From an uncultured Litoreibacter sp. (GTDB lineage Bacteria; Pseudomonadota; Alphaproteobacteria; Rhodobacterales; Rhodobacteraceae): a stretch of 64,000 bases of DNA. Below, one piece after another: positions 45,165 through 54,293 of this stretch (position 1 is the first letter of the stretch; the number at the start of each line of letters is the position of its first letter). Where the stretch lies: positions 1,693,048-1,757,047 of the forward strand of contig NZ_CANMXB010000001.1 of assembly GCF_947501785.1 (NCBI RefSeq). The letters are read 5' to 3'. A program made the translations under genes and the position numbers. Below the pieces are notes generated by a model. It ran no database searches. It saw nothing but the letters and a program-made list of their open reading frames with translations, and was not told the DNA's origin.

Positions 45165-47946
45165 GCCAACGACTGCAGTGACCGAAGTCGAAACGCCGGG
45201 CGAGTTGATTTGCCCGGCGTCACTTATTTTTGACGACGCCGATGTTTTTGCAAAGCTGGACGCGCAGATCGCTGGGGCGGCGGACGCAAAGGCGATCAGA
45301 GCGGCGACCGTCGAAACGCTGAAAGCGGCACAGGCAACAGGGCGTGCGACCATCGCCGACGCGTTTGCCAAAGACCCATTTGCGGCCTACCCCCTGACAA
45401 AGAGCTATACCTACCTCACCGACGGGCTGGTCCGCGCGGCGCTATACGTTGCAAAGACGCATCTTCATCCGCTGCCGACGCCAACCGAGTCTGAGCGGCT
45501 GGCCCTGCTGGCAGTTGGTGGGTATGGGCGCGGCGAGATGGCCCCGTTTTCTGACGTCGACCTCCTTTTTCTCACGCCTTACAAAATTACCGCATGGGCG
45601 GAGAGCGTGATCGAATCCATGCTCTACATCCTTTGGGATCTGAAGCTGAAAGTGGGACATGCATCCCGCACCGTCAAAGACTGCCTCCGGCTGGGGCGGG
45701 AAGATTTCACCATTCGCACAGCGCTGCTCGAACAACGGTTCATCGCGGGTCATCAACCGCTCGCCGAGGAGCTGGATGCGCGGCTTTGGAAGGAGCTGTT
45801 CAAAAACACGGCCCGCGAATTCGTCGAGGCCAAGCTGGAAGAACGCTCTGACCGCCTCAAACGGCATGGCGGGCAACGCTATCTGGTGGAACCCAACGTC
45901 AAGGAAGGAAAAGGCGGGCTGCGCGACCTGCAGTCCCTGTTTTGGATCGCCAAATACACCCGCCGGGTAAAAACCGTGGCAGCGCTGGTGGATGCAAAAG
46001 TGTTCACCGAAGAGGAGCGCGACGACTTCGCCGCCGCCGAAAACTTCCTGTGGGCGGCCCGGTCACATTTGCACCTTGTCGCCAACCGCGCCAACGAGGT
46101 GCTCAGCTTCGACATGCAGGTCGAGGTGGCCGACCGCATGAACTACCGCGACCATGACGGCCGCCGCGCGGTTGAGCATTTCATGCAGGACTACTTCCGC
46201 CACGCCACCCGCGTGGGCGAGCTGACCCGCATTATCCTGACCGACCTGGAAGCGCAGCACGTCAAGCAAGAGCCCTCGATCGTGACCATGCTGCGCAATG
46301 CCCGGCGCAAGAAGCTGAAACCCGGCTACAAATTGCGGCAAAACCGGCTGGATGTTGCGGGCAAGAAAACCTTTCTGAGGGACCCTCTCAACCTGCTGCG
46401 CGTTTTTGAAGAGGCACTGCGCACCGGCTATCTGATCCACCCGGATCTGATGCGGCTAATCGATGCAAACCTGCATTTGCTCGATGAGAAGACGCGTTGG
46501 AACAAAGACGCGTCCAAGATTTTCCTCGACACGCTGCTCAAGCACGGCAACCCGGAACGCGCCCTGCGCCGGATGAACGAGCTGGGCGTTTTGGGGGCGT
46601 TCATCCCCGAATTCGGCAACATCATCGCGATGATGCAATTCAACATGTATCACAGCTACACGGTGGACGAGCACACCATCCAGACGATCTCGGTTCTGGC
46701 GCAGATCGAGCGCGCGGAACTGGTCGAGGAGCTGCCGATTGCGTCCTCCATCCTCAAGGAAGGTATCAACCGGCGCATCATCTACGTGGCGCTGCTGGTG
46801 CATGATCTCGGCAAGGGCCAAAAGGAAGACCACTCCATCTTGGGCGCGAAATTGGCCCGTCAGATCGCGCCGCGGTTGGGCCTGAATTCCGAGGAATGTG
46901 AAACCGTTGAGTGGCTGGTGCGCTACCATCTGTTGATGTCTGATATGGCGCAGAAACGCGATATCGCGGACCCTCGAACGGTGCGCGACTTTGCAAAGGC
47001 GGTAAAGACGGTGAAGCGGCTGGACCTGCTGTGCGTGCTGACCGTCTGCGATATCCGCGGGGTCGGGCCCGACACCTGGAACAATTGGAAAGCATCGTTG
47101 ATCCGCGCGCTCTACCGCCAAACGCGGCGTGGGCTGGAGAACGGCATGGAGGCGCTGAACCGCGAAGAACGCGGATCGGAAGCCAAGAAGAACCTGCGCG
47201 CGGCCTTGCCGGATTGGGAAGCAAAGGCCCTTCGGGCCGAAACCACGCGTCACTACCCCCCCTATTGGCAGGGCCTGCATGTGACTGCGCATGTTGATTT
47301 TGCAATCCTGCTGCGCGGGCTAGATACAGACGAGGTGCGCACCGAACTGACGCCTGATGAGGATCGCGATGCCACCCGCGTTTGTTTCGCCATGGCCGAC
47401 CATCCCGGGATTTTCTCACGCATGTGCGGGGCGCTCGCCCTCGTAGGGGCCAACGTGGTGGATGCGCGCACCTACACCACCAAGGACGGCTTCGCGACCG
47501 CCGCGTTTTGGATCCAGGATTCTGAGGGCAGCCCCTACGAGGCGGCAAAACTGCCCCGCCTGAAGGGCATGATTGAGAAGACCCTCAAAGGAGAGGTGGT
47601 CGCCCGTGACGCGCTGAAATCCCGCGACAAGGTCAAAAAGCGCGAGGCGCAATTCAGGGTTCCGACATCCATCACCTTCGACAATGAGGGGTCGGAAATT
47701 TACACCATTGTCGAAGTCGACACGCGAGACCGGCCGGGCCTTTTGTTCGATCTCACCCGCACTCTGGCAAACGCCAATATCTACATCGCCTCCGCCGTCA
47801 TCGCGACCTACGGCGCGCAGGTCGTCGATACGTTCTACGTAAAAGATATGTTCGGGCTGAAATTTCATTCCAAATCCAAACAGGCCGGAATCGAACGAAA
47901 GCTGCGGACCGCGATCAGCCAAGGCGTCGAAAGGGCACAGAAATGA
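45124..47946 (+). CDS. glnD: [Protein-PII] uridylyltransferase / uridylyl-removing enzyme
   Basis: About 940 residues. The nucleotidyltransferase motif is GGYGRGEMAPFSDVDLLFL; a GlnD helical domain follows. The HD phosphohydrolase has VHDLGKGQKEDHS near 560, and two ACT domains lie at the C-terminus (CFAMADHPGIFSRMCGALAL and VEVDTRDRPGLLFDLTRTLA). It modifies PII proteins in response to glutamine. The start is uncertain: the frame opens with TTG at 45124 inside the upstream gene, and GTG codons at 45151 and 45178 are alternatives. Its stop overlaps murJ (ATGA). Confidence 0.95.
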   Translation: MTQLQNPSAVAASKPTTAVTEVETPGELICPASLIFDDADVFAKLDAQIAGAADAKAIRAATVETLKAAQATGRATIADAFAKDPFAAYPLTKSYTYLTDGLVRAALYVAKTHLHPLPTPTESERLALLAVGGYGRGEMAPFSDVDLLFLTPYKITAWAESVIESMLYILWDLKLKVGHASRTVKDCLRLGREDFTIRTALLEQRFIAGHQPLAEELDARLWKELFKNTAREFVEAKLEERSDRLKRHGGQRYLVEPNVKEGKGGLRDLQSLFWIAKYTRRVKTVAALVDAKVFTEEERDDFAAAENFLWAARSHLHLVANRANEVLSFDMQVEVADRMNYRDHDGRRAVEHFMQDYFRHATRVGELTRIILTDLEAQHVKQEPSIVTMLRNARRKKLKPGYKLRQNRLDVAGKKTFLRDPLNLLRVFEEALRTGYLIHPDLMRLIDANLHLLDEKTRWNKDASKIFLDTLLKHGNPERALRRMNELGVLGAFIPEFGNIIAMMQFNMYHSYTVDEHTIQTISVLAQIERAELVEELPIASSILKEGINRRIIYVALLVHDLGKGQKEDHSILGAKLARQIAPRLGLNSEECETVEWLVRYHLLMSDMAQKRDIADPRTVRDFAKAVKTVKRLDLLCVLTVCDIRGVGPDTWNNWKASLIRALYRQTRRGLENGMEALNREERGSEAKKNLRAALPDWEAKALRAETTRHYPPYWQGLHVTAHVDFAILLRGLDTDEVRTELTPDEDRDATRVCFAMADHPGIFSRMCGALALVGANVVDARTYTTKDGFATAAFWIQDSEGSPYEAAKLPRLKGMIEKTLKGEVVARDALKSRDKVKKREAQFRVPTSITFDNEGSEIYTIVEVDTRDRPGLLFDLTRTLANANIYIASAVIATYGAQVVDTFYVKDMFGLKFHSKSKQAGIERKLRTAISQGVERAQK

Positions 47947-49484
47947 GCGAGCAAAACCGCCTGATGCGGGGCTTTGCCACGGTTGGGGTCTGGACCTTGC
48001 TGAGCCGGGTATTGGGGTTCATCCGCGACGTTCTGATTGCCGGCTTTCTTGGGTCAGGGCCGGTTGCCGAAGCGTTTTTGATCGCGTTCTCCCTGCCCAA
48101 CATGTTCCGCCGTTTCTTCGCAGAAGGCGCGTTCAACATGGCTTTTGTGCCGATGTTCTCCAAGAAGGTGGAATCGGGCGAAGGCCCGCTGGAATTTGCC
48201 CGCGACGCGTTCACGGGCCTTGCCACGATCCTGATTGTGTTCACTGCCATAGCGCAGGTCTTCATGCCCGCGCTCGTGCTGCTGATGGCATCCGGCTTTG
48301 CCGCTGATGACAGGCTGGATCTGGCCACGCTCTTTGGTCGCATTGCGTTTCCCTACATTCTTTTCATTTCGCTCGCGGCCTTGCTCTCTGGGGTGCTGAA
48401 CTCCACTGGCCGGTTTGTGGCAGCGGCAGCGGCGCCGGTGCTGCTGAACGTGCTGTTCATTCTCGCCGTGACGCTTGCGTATTATGCGCGATGGGATATC
48501 GGGCTGACGCTGGCGTGGGCGGTGCCCATTGCCGGTATCGCGCAACTTGCATTGGTCTGGTCGGCCGCGGCGCGGGCTGGCTACAGGCTGGTCCCGACCA
48601 TTCCGCGCCTGACGCCAGAGCTGAAGCGCCTGGCCATCATCGCAGCGCCCGCCGCGCTCGCAGGCGGGGTGGTGCAGATCAACCTGTTGGTGGGCCGCAA
48701 CGTGGCCAGCTGGACCGAGGGCGCGATTGCGTGGGTCAACTATGCCGACCGCCTCTACCAACTTCCGCTAGGTGTCGTTGCCATTGCCATCGGTGTGGTG
48801 CTGCTGCCCGAGCTGTCGCGCCGTCTTCAGGCGAATGATGACAAAGGCGGGCAAGACGCGCTCAGCCGCGCGGCGGAAGTAGCACTTATCCTGACGATAC
48901 CTTGCGCAATCGCGTTGGTGGTCATCCCGCTGCCGATGATTTCGGTCCTGTTCGAGCGCGGCCAATTCACGTCCCAAGATGCCGCCGCAACGGCGCTTGC
49001 CGTCGCGGTCTATGGGTTGGGTCTGCCCGCCTTCGTGCTGCAAAAGATATTCCAACCAATTTACTTTGCGCGGGAGGACACCAAGAGCCCCTTCAAATTC
49101 GCTCTGGTTTCGATGCTGGTCAACGCGGGCATTGCCGTGGGGCTGTGGTTCTATCTCGACTACATCGCCGCTGCATTGGCGACGTCGCTGGCAGGCTGGA
49201 CCATGGCGTGGCTGCTTTGGCGGTACTCCCGCAAATTCGGGCCGGCCGCCGAACTGGACGCCCGGTTCCGCACCCGGCTGCCAAGAATCATTGCGGCGTC
49301 TCTCATGATGGGGGCCGTGCTCTATGTGCTGCATTTGGTGCTGGGGCCGCTGCTGAGCACTGATGGATGGCGCTACGCCGCGCTTGCACTGCTTCTCGTC
49401 GCCGGCGGGGCGTCTTACGGCCTGTTTGGCCGCCTGACAGGGGCGTTCAAACCCTCTGAACTAACGGCCGCGCTGCGCCGTTAG
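47943..49484 (+). CDS. murJ: Lipid II flippase MurJ
   Basis: 513 residues with about 14 transmembrane helices. The N-terminal LLSRVLGFIRDVLIAGFLGS, AFLIAFSLPNMFRRFFAEGA (with the conserved Arg-Arg-Phe) and AFNMAFVPMFSKK are hallmarks of MurJ/MviN. It flips lipid II across the inner membrane for peptidoglycan assembly. Start codon overlaps the glnD stop. The stop overlaps that of the convergent rhomboid-like gene by four bases. Confidence 0.96.
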   Translation: MSEQNRLMRGFATVGVWTLLSRVLGFIRDVLIAGFLGSGPVAEAFLIAFSLPNMFRRFFAEGAFNMAFVPMFSKKVESGEGPLEFARDAFTGLATILIVFTAIAQVFMPALVLLMASGFAADDRLDLATLFGRIAFPYILFISLAALLSGVLNSTGRFVAAAAAPVLLNVLFILAVTLAYYARWDIGLTLAWAVPIAGIAQLALVWSAAARAGYRLVPTIPRLTPELKRLAIIAAPAALAGGVVQINLLVGRNVASWTEGAIAWVNYADRLYQLPLGVVAIAIGVVLLPELSRRLQANDDKGGQDALSRAAEVALILTIPCAIALVVIPLPMISVLFERGQFTSQDAAATALAVAVYGLGLPAFVLQKIFQPIYFAREDTKSPFKFALVSMLVNAGIAVGLWFYLDYIAAALATSLAGWTMAWLLWRYSRKFGPAAELDARFRTRLPRIIAASLMMGAVLYVLHLVLGPLLSTDGWRYAALALLLVAGGASYGLFGRLTGAFKPSELTAALRR

Positions 49485-50158
49485 TCCCGCCGCAGCTTCT
49501 CCAATACACGGGACCAACCACCGGGGCTGAGGACGAAGGACAACCCGAAACCGGCGACAAACGCAGCGATATCAGCGATCCAATCCAGCCCTGCACCAAA
49601 CAAAATTCCGAAGACCAACTGAATTCCCAGCAACACCCCGATCAGGGAAAAGGCGCGCATCGAGTTCGCGCCGACCGCCGCAAGATTGACCCAAAGCAAG
49701 AAGGTGAATGCGCCGATAAGCCCATATGCGCCGGGATAGCCCCCGATGAGGGGCGCGTTAACCGACACAAGGGTGCCATAGACCACGGCCCCGAACACCG
49801 ATGACAGGAAGAACACCGCCAGGAAAGCGACAGAACTGAATATTTCGCCAACGGCCTTACCGATTGCCAACACGATCACAATGGCAAAGGCCGCATGGGT
49901 GAAGGAGCCGTGGATAAACGGGAAGGTGATGAACCGCATCAAATGCTCCAAGGGGAACTGCCCCCGGGTGATCATGAATTCCCAAACCGCCGGACGGAAG
50001 GCGTAGTCCTCGAAGAATATGATGCGCGGCGGAACACCGAACATGCCTCGGTCGCCCGCCTGTAGCACCAGCTCATTGACCCCCATGATAAGCGCCAGCA
50101 CCACCACGACGGGCGGCAGGGCGTTGAACGGGCTTTCGTCGGCGTGTGGGTCGTACAT
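49481..50158 (-). CDS. Rhomboid-family membrane protein lacking the catalytic Ser and His
   Basis: 225 residues with about six to seven transmembrane helices. The rhomboid landmarks [17 protein letters not shown] (His83, His88) and [13 protein letters not shown] are visible. In the GxSG position the sequence is GAYG (Tyr145 replaces the nucleophile). In the HxxG helix it reads AAFVAGF (Phe200 where His is expected). I infer a pseudoprotease (derlin/iRhom-like use of the fold) with a possible role in membrane protein handling. It is divergent from trpS. Confidence 0.83.
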   Translation of the reverse strand: MYDPHADESPFNALPPVVVVLALIMGVNELVLQAGDRGMFGVPPRIIFFEDYAFRPAVWEFMITRGQFPLEHLMRFITFPFIHGSFTHAAFAIVIVLAIGKAVGEIFSSVAFLAVFFLSSVFGAVVYGTLVSVNAPLIGGYPGAYGLIGAFTFLLWVNLAAVGANSMRAFSLIGVLLGIQLVFGILFGAGLDWIADIAAFVAGFGLSFVLSPGGWSRVLEKLRRD

Positions 50159-50234
50159 CTGGCTGCTCCGGTTGACCTCGGTTTTGCACCTAGGTAAGCG
50201 AAGTGACGCTTTTTATCCAGATGGAGCGCCTGAC

Positions 50235-51248
50235 ATGGCCACCGAATTCACACCGCGCGTCTTTTCCGGCATCCAGCCGTCCGGCGGGCTGACGCTGGGC
50301 AACTATCTGGGCGCGATCAAGCGTTTCGTGGACATGCAGGCGGCCGAGTTTGAGACCATCTACTGCATGGTCGATCTGCACGCGATCACCGTCTGGCAGG
50401 ACCCAGGCGATCTGCGCAAGAACACGCGCGAGCTGTGCGCGGGCTTCATCGCGTCGGGCATCGACCCTGAACAGTCCATTTTGTTCAATCAAAGCCAGGT
50501 GCCCGAGCACACCCAGCTGGCATGGATTTTCAACACCGTGGCCCGCATGGGCTGGTTGAACCGCATGACGCAGTTCAAGGACAAGGCCGGCAAGAACCGG
50601 GAGAATTCCTCCGTAGGGCTGTTCGCCTACCCTGCCCTGATGGCCGCCGACATTCTGGTCTACCACGCCACCCATGTGCCGGTCGGCGACGACCAGAAAC
50701 AGCATGTGGAGCTGACGCGCGACATTGCCGCCAAGTTCAACCACGATTACGGCGTGGATTTCTTCCCGATCACCGAGCCGGTGATTGAAGGCGCCGCCAC
50801 CCGCGTGATGAGCCTGCGCGACGGGTCCAAGAAGATGTCCAAGTCCGACCCCTCGGATATGAGCCGGATCAACATGACCGACGATGCCGACGCTATTGCC
50901 CAGAAAATCCGCAAGGCCCGCACCGACCCCGACGCGCTGCCTTCCGAGGCTGACGGCCTGAAAGACCGGGCTGAGGCACGCAATCTGGTCAACATCTACG
51001 CAGCTCTTGATGACAGCACCGTCGATCAGGTTCTGACGGATGTGGGCGGCAAGCAATTCTCGGAATTCAAGCCGATGCTGGCGGATTTGGCCGTGGCCAA
51101 GCTGTCGCCCATCTCGGGCGAGATGGCGCGGTTGATGGGCGAGCAGGCCGAGATCGACAAGATCCTGGCCCGTGGCGCGGAACGCGCCCGCGACGTGGCG
51201 GCCCCCGTCCTGAAGAAAACCTACGAGATCGTGGGCATGGTCAGCTGA
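50235..51248 (+). CDS. trpS: Tryptophanyl-tRNA synthetase
   Basis: 337 residues, class [21 protein letters not shown] carries the HIGH-equivalent (TLGN), [18 protein letters not shown] lines the Trp pocket, and [12 protein letters not shown] is the KMSKS loop. It charges tRNA-Trp. ATG 50235 gives the family length; a long upstream in-frame extension overlaps the rhomboid gene in antisense and is not used. Confidence 0.97.
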   Translation: MATEFTPRVFSGIQPSGGLTLGNYLGAIKRFVDMQAAEFETIYCMVDLHAITVWQDPGDLRKNTRELCAGFIASGIDPEQSILFNQSQVPEHTQLAWIFNTVARMGWLNRMTQFKDKAGKNRENSSVGLFAYPALMAADILVYHATHVPVGDDQKQHVELTRDIAAKFNHDYGVDFFPITEPVIEGAATRVMSLRDGSKKMSKSDPSDMSRINMTDDADAIAQKIRKARTDPDALPSEADGLKDRAEARNLVNIYAALDDSTVDQVLTDVGGKQFSEFKPMLADLAVAKLSPISGEMARLMGEQAEIDKILARGAERARDVAAPVLKKTYEIVGMVS

Positions 51249-51656
51249 CCGACCCCGTTGCGCAAAACGCGCCGCTGCGCACGATTGGTTAACCACCTGT
51301 TACAAAACGGCCTGTAGAACCGCCCCCGGATATCCAATCCCACACGGCCCTCGCGAAATGGGCGGTCTTGTGGAACATATTGCGGCTGCAGGGTGGTGAC
51401 GCGCCCAACCGGTCTCGCGCATCATACTGGTCCGGCGGCAACATCCGCTGGTGCAGGGCCGCATCTTTGGCGGGCCCGCCTTCTCTATCCTTCGTGCCCC
51501 TGAATGGCACCGACCACAGACACCACCGAGACACGCCGTCACCGATAAAGGTGGACGGGACACGCGCCAGGCATTCCGGTCCTGCCCGCCCGTGTCTGCG
51601 TCTGGACGCCCGACCCGACGCGGCCTAGGGTTGCCCCATGCTCAAGGGAGAACGTG
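51249..51656. other. Intergenic stretch without recognised gene
   Basis: About 408 GC-rich bases between trpS and ilvE. A reverse-strand frame of 81 codons (51289-51534) ends in AVWDWISGGGSTGRFVTGG but has no ribosome-binding site or recognised family. I see no tRNA or clear promoter. Confidence 0.5.
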
Positions 51657-52526
51657 ATGGCGACCGGCACCAATATCAAAACCTATTTCGAAGGCCGCTG
51701 GCATGACGGAGACGTCCCCATCATCAACGCCGCCGATCACGGCGCTTGGCTTGGAACCTCCGTCTTTGACGGCGCGCGTTATTTCGAAGGTGTCGTCCCT
51801 GATCTGGAGGCGCATTGCGCCCGCGTCAACCGCTCCGCCGAGGCGCTGATGATCACCCCCACTATGGAAACCGCCGACATTGTCGAAGCCGTCCGCGAAG
51901 GCCTGCAGATGTATGCCAAGGACGCGACGGTCTATATCCGGCCCATGTATTGGGCGTTGGATGGCGGTGACCTGGGCGTGGACCCGAAACCCGGCGCCAC
52001 TGGCTTCACCATCTGCCTTGAAGAAATTCCGATGGCCCCGAAAGGCAAGGCCACGACGTTGACCACTACACGGTTCCGCCGCCCCGTCATGGAAGACGCG
52101 GTGGTCAATGCCAAGGCGGGATGCCTCTATCCCAACAACGCGCGGATGCTGATCGAGGCCCGCAACAAGGGCTACGGTAACGCGTTGGTGGCGGATGCTT
52201 TGGGCAACGTGGCGGAGACGGCAACCGCCAACATCTTCATGGTGAAAGACGGCGAGGTTTTCACGCCGGTTCCAAACGGCACCTTCCTGGCAGGTATCAC
52301 CCGCGCCCGGCACATGAAGAACCTGCGCGACAATGGGATCAAGGTGCATGAGGAGGTGCTCGGTTTCGACGATTTCCGCGCCGCCGACGAGGTGTTCATG
52401 TCCGGCAACATGATGAAGGTCACGCCAGTGACCGAGTTTGACGGAACGCACTACCAGCAAGGGCCTGTGACGTCCCAAGTCCGCGACATGTATTGGGACT
52501 GGGCCCTGTCCGAGGGCGCGCTTTGA
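51657..52526 (+). CDS. ilvE: Branched-chain amino acid aminotransferase family protein
   Basis: 289 residues, fold-type IV PLP enzyme. YFEGRWHDGDVPIINAADHG, GTSVFDGARYFEG, IRPMYWALDGGDLGV, AKAGCLYPNNARMLIEARNK (with the PLP-lysine) and ETATANIFMVKDGEVFTPV match BCAT-like proteins. It transaminates branched-chain amino acids with 2-oxoglutarate. D-amino-acid aminotransferase relatives share the fold, so the substrate is less sure than the class. ATG 51657 has GGGAG upstream. Its stop overlaps the start of the micropeptide below. Confidence 0.9.
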   Translation: MATGTNIKTYFEGRWHDGDVPIINAADHGAWLGTSVFDGARYFEGVVPDLEAHCARVNRSAEALMITPTMETADIVEAVREGLQMYAKDATVYIRPMYWALDGGDLGVDPKPGATGFTICLEEIPMAPKGKATTLTTTRFRRPVMEDAVVNAKAGCLYPNNARMLIEARNKGYGNALVADALGNVAETATANIFMVKDGEVFTPVPNGTFLAGITRARHMKNLRDNGIKVHEEVLGFDDFRAADEVFMSGNMMKVTPVTEFDGTHYQQGPVTSQVRDMYWDWALSEGAL

Positions 52527-52606
52527 CCGGCGCGATCTTCTGGATCGTATTGTCGCTGGCGCTGTTTGTCGGCCTCTACATCGTCGCGTTCAGACGCAGG
52601 GGCTAG
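52523..52606 (+). CDS. 27-residue single-helix membrane micropeptide
   Basis: TTG start overlapping the ilvE stop (TTGA), then GAIFWIVLSLALFVGLYIVA followed by FRRRG and TAG at 52604. A single transmembrane helix with a positive C-terminal end. The next gene starts with GTG at 52608, one base after its stop. Translational coupling on both sides argues that it is expressed, but no family is recognised. Confidence 0.5.
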   Translation: MTGAIFWIVLSLALFVGLYIVAFRRRG

Positions 52607-52607
52607 G

Positions 52608-53303
52608 GTGAAGGCGCTGCTCCTGCCCGGGCTGGACGGCACGGGCGCGTTGCATGACGATTTCTGTCGCGCGCTGGGCCTCGACTGCGAGGCTCTGCGC
52701 TACCCTAAAAATATGGCCCGCTACGGTGATCTCGGCCGACATGTGGCGGAGCACTTGCCGACAGACCCGTTCGTGATCATCGCCGAATCCTTCTCCGGCC
52801 CGCTTGCCATCCAGGTCGCGGCATCCCGCCCGGCCAAGTTACGCGCCATAGTGTTCGTCGCCAGCTTCGCGCGGGCACCGCGCCCTGCCCCGGCCTTTGC
52901 GGCTAAGGCCCTGCAATGGATGCCGATGAAATCCCGTTTGGCCTGCCAGATGATGCAACCTGCGGTGATGGGCCGGTGGGCCAACCGCAAGTTCACAACC
53001 ACGCTTTGGGCGGCGCTGAAAACTGTCCCCGCCAAGACCTTGGCGGCGCGGCTGGACCAGGTGCTGCGGGTGGACGAAACGGCGACATTCGGCGCGATTG
53101 ACGTCCCGATGCTTTACTTGCGCGCGACCTCGGACCGGTTGGTGCCCAAGGCAGCCGCAAGGCCATTCGAAGCCGCTGGCGCCAGCGTTCAAAACATCGA
53201 CGGCCCGCATTTTCTTTTGCAGGCGCAACCCGATGCTGCAGCGGCCGCCATACGCAGCTTTGTGACAGCCCTTGGGGTGGAAGCCGCCCCCGCGTCTGAC
53301 TAA
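52608..53303 (+). CDS. Alpha/beta fold hydrolase
   Basis: 231 residues starting (GTG) MKALLLPGLDGTGALHDDFC, an oxyanion-hole strand. The nucleophile elbow IAESFSGPLA has Ser in xSFSG, the acid loop is YLRATSDRLVP, and the catalytic His is in NIDGPHFLLQ. A small serine hydrolase; substrate unknown. An ATG at 52566 is in frame but lies inside the micropeptide. Confidence 0.85.
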   Translation: MKALLLPGLDGTGALHDDFCRALGLDCEALRYPKNMARYGDLGRHVAEHLPTDPFVIIAESFSGPLAIQVAASRPAKLRAIVFVASFARAPRPAPAFAAKALQWMPMKSRLACQMMQPAVMGRWANRKFTTTLWAALKTVPAKTLAARLDQVLRVDETATFGAIDVPMLYLRATSDRLVPKAAARPFEAAGASVQNIDGPHFLLQAQPDAAAAAIRSFVTALGVEAAPASD

Positions 53304-53337
53304 CTATTGCTCAAGACCAACCGAAAGGACCCAAGAG

Positions 53338-53712
53338 ATGAAAACCGCAAAAGATTACATGGCAGCAGCGAATGCCGCCGTGACCCGCATTCCGGGGGCT
53401 GACGCAATTTCCAAGCATGGCACCGGTGCCGTCTTCGTGGACGTGCGCGATTCAAGCGCCGTGGCCAAATCCGGCACCATCGAAGGCGCTGTTTGGGTGC
53501 CGCGCGGGATGCTTGAATTTATGGCAGATGCCGACAACCAATATCACAACCCTGCCCTGCAAAAGGATGCCGAATTGTATCTGGTCTGCGGCGCGGGCGG
53601 TCAGGCCGCATTGGCGGGAAAGACCCTGCAGGACATGGGCTTTACCAACGTGACTAACATTGGCGGCATCGGCGAATGGAAAGAGGCCGGCGGGCCGATG
53701 CAAGACGGCTGA
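53338..53712 (+). CDS. Rhodanese-like domain protein
   Basis: 124 residues, a single rhodanese domain: VFVDVRDSSAVAKSGTIEGA, WVPRGMLEF, then the active-site loop LYLVCGAGGQAALAGKTLQD with catalytic Cys and GFTNVTNIGGIGEWKEAGGP. It could transfer sulfane sulfur. GGAC lies upstream of the ATG at 53338. Confidence 0.93.
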   Translation: MKTAKDYMAAANAAVTRIPGADAISKHGTGAVFVDVRDSSAVAKSGTIEGAVWVPRGMLEFMADADNQYHNPALQKDAELYLVCGAGGQAALAGKTLQDMGFTNVTNIGGIGEWKEAGGPMQDG

Positions 53713-53792
53713 CCGCATAGATACGTTCGCGGTTGCGCGGGCCGGGGCCATGCTCCATGATCAGCGATGCCGCGATCATGGGGAGGCAAACG

Positions 53793-54245
53793 ATGCGTAA
53801 GTTTTTGGTGGTGCTGGATGACAGCAGAGAGTGCCTCAACGCGATGCGCTTCGCCTCCATGCGGGCCGCGCGCACGGGCGGCGGCGTCGAGGTTTTGGCC
53901 GTCATCCCGCCCGAGGAATTCAACCACTGGATCGGCGTCGGCGACATCATGCGCCAGGAGGCCCGCGAACGGATCGAGGCGCATTTCGAGGTCTTCGCCA
54001 AATGGATGCGCGACAAGCAGGGCATCGACCCCGAACTGGTGATCCGCGAGGGCGAGCCCGTCGTCGAAATTTTGGCGCAGGTCACGGATGACCCGGAGGT
54101 GGGCGTGCTGGTGCTTGGCGCGGGCACAGATAGCGGGCCCGGCCCGCTGGTGACGGAAATGACCCGCCGCTCCGGCTCCCTGCCAATGCCGATCACGATT
54201 GTGCCCGGCGACATGAGCAAGGAACGGCTGGAAGCGATTAGTTGA
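53793..54245 (+). CDS. Universal stress protein (UspA family)
   Basis: 150 residues. RKFLVVLDDSRECLNAMRFA opens the fold; VLVLGAGTDSGPGPLVTEM resembles the GxxG ATP-binding loop, and C-terminal PITIVPGDMS closes it. GGGAGG lies six bases before the ATG at 53793. Members bind ATP or act as stress-responsive proteins; the specific role is unknown. Confidence 0.9.
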   Translation: MRKFLVVLDDSRECLNAMRFASMRAARTGGGVEVLAVIPPEEFNHWIGVGDIMRQEARERIEAHFEVFAKWMRDKQGIDPELVIREGEPVVEILAQVTDDPEVGVLVLGAGTDSGPGPLVTEMTRRSGSLPMPITIVPGDMSKERLEAIS

Positions 54246-54293
54246 CCATTCCGGTGCGCGTAGTACTCTATCCGCGGGTGGTTAGGGCAGGTT

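Noticed and set aside
50019-50234. N-terminal extension of trpS
   Set aside because: It is antisense to the rhomboid-like gene and the family starts at 50235.
51289-51534. Reverse-strand 81-codon frame between trpS and ilvE
   Set aside because: No ribosome-binding site, no family, and overlapping frames of similar length exist on both strands. Left as unannotated.
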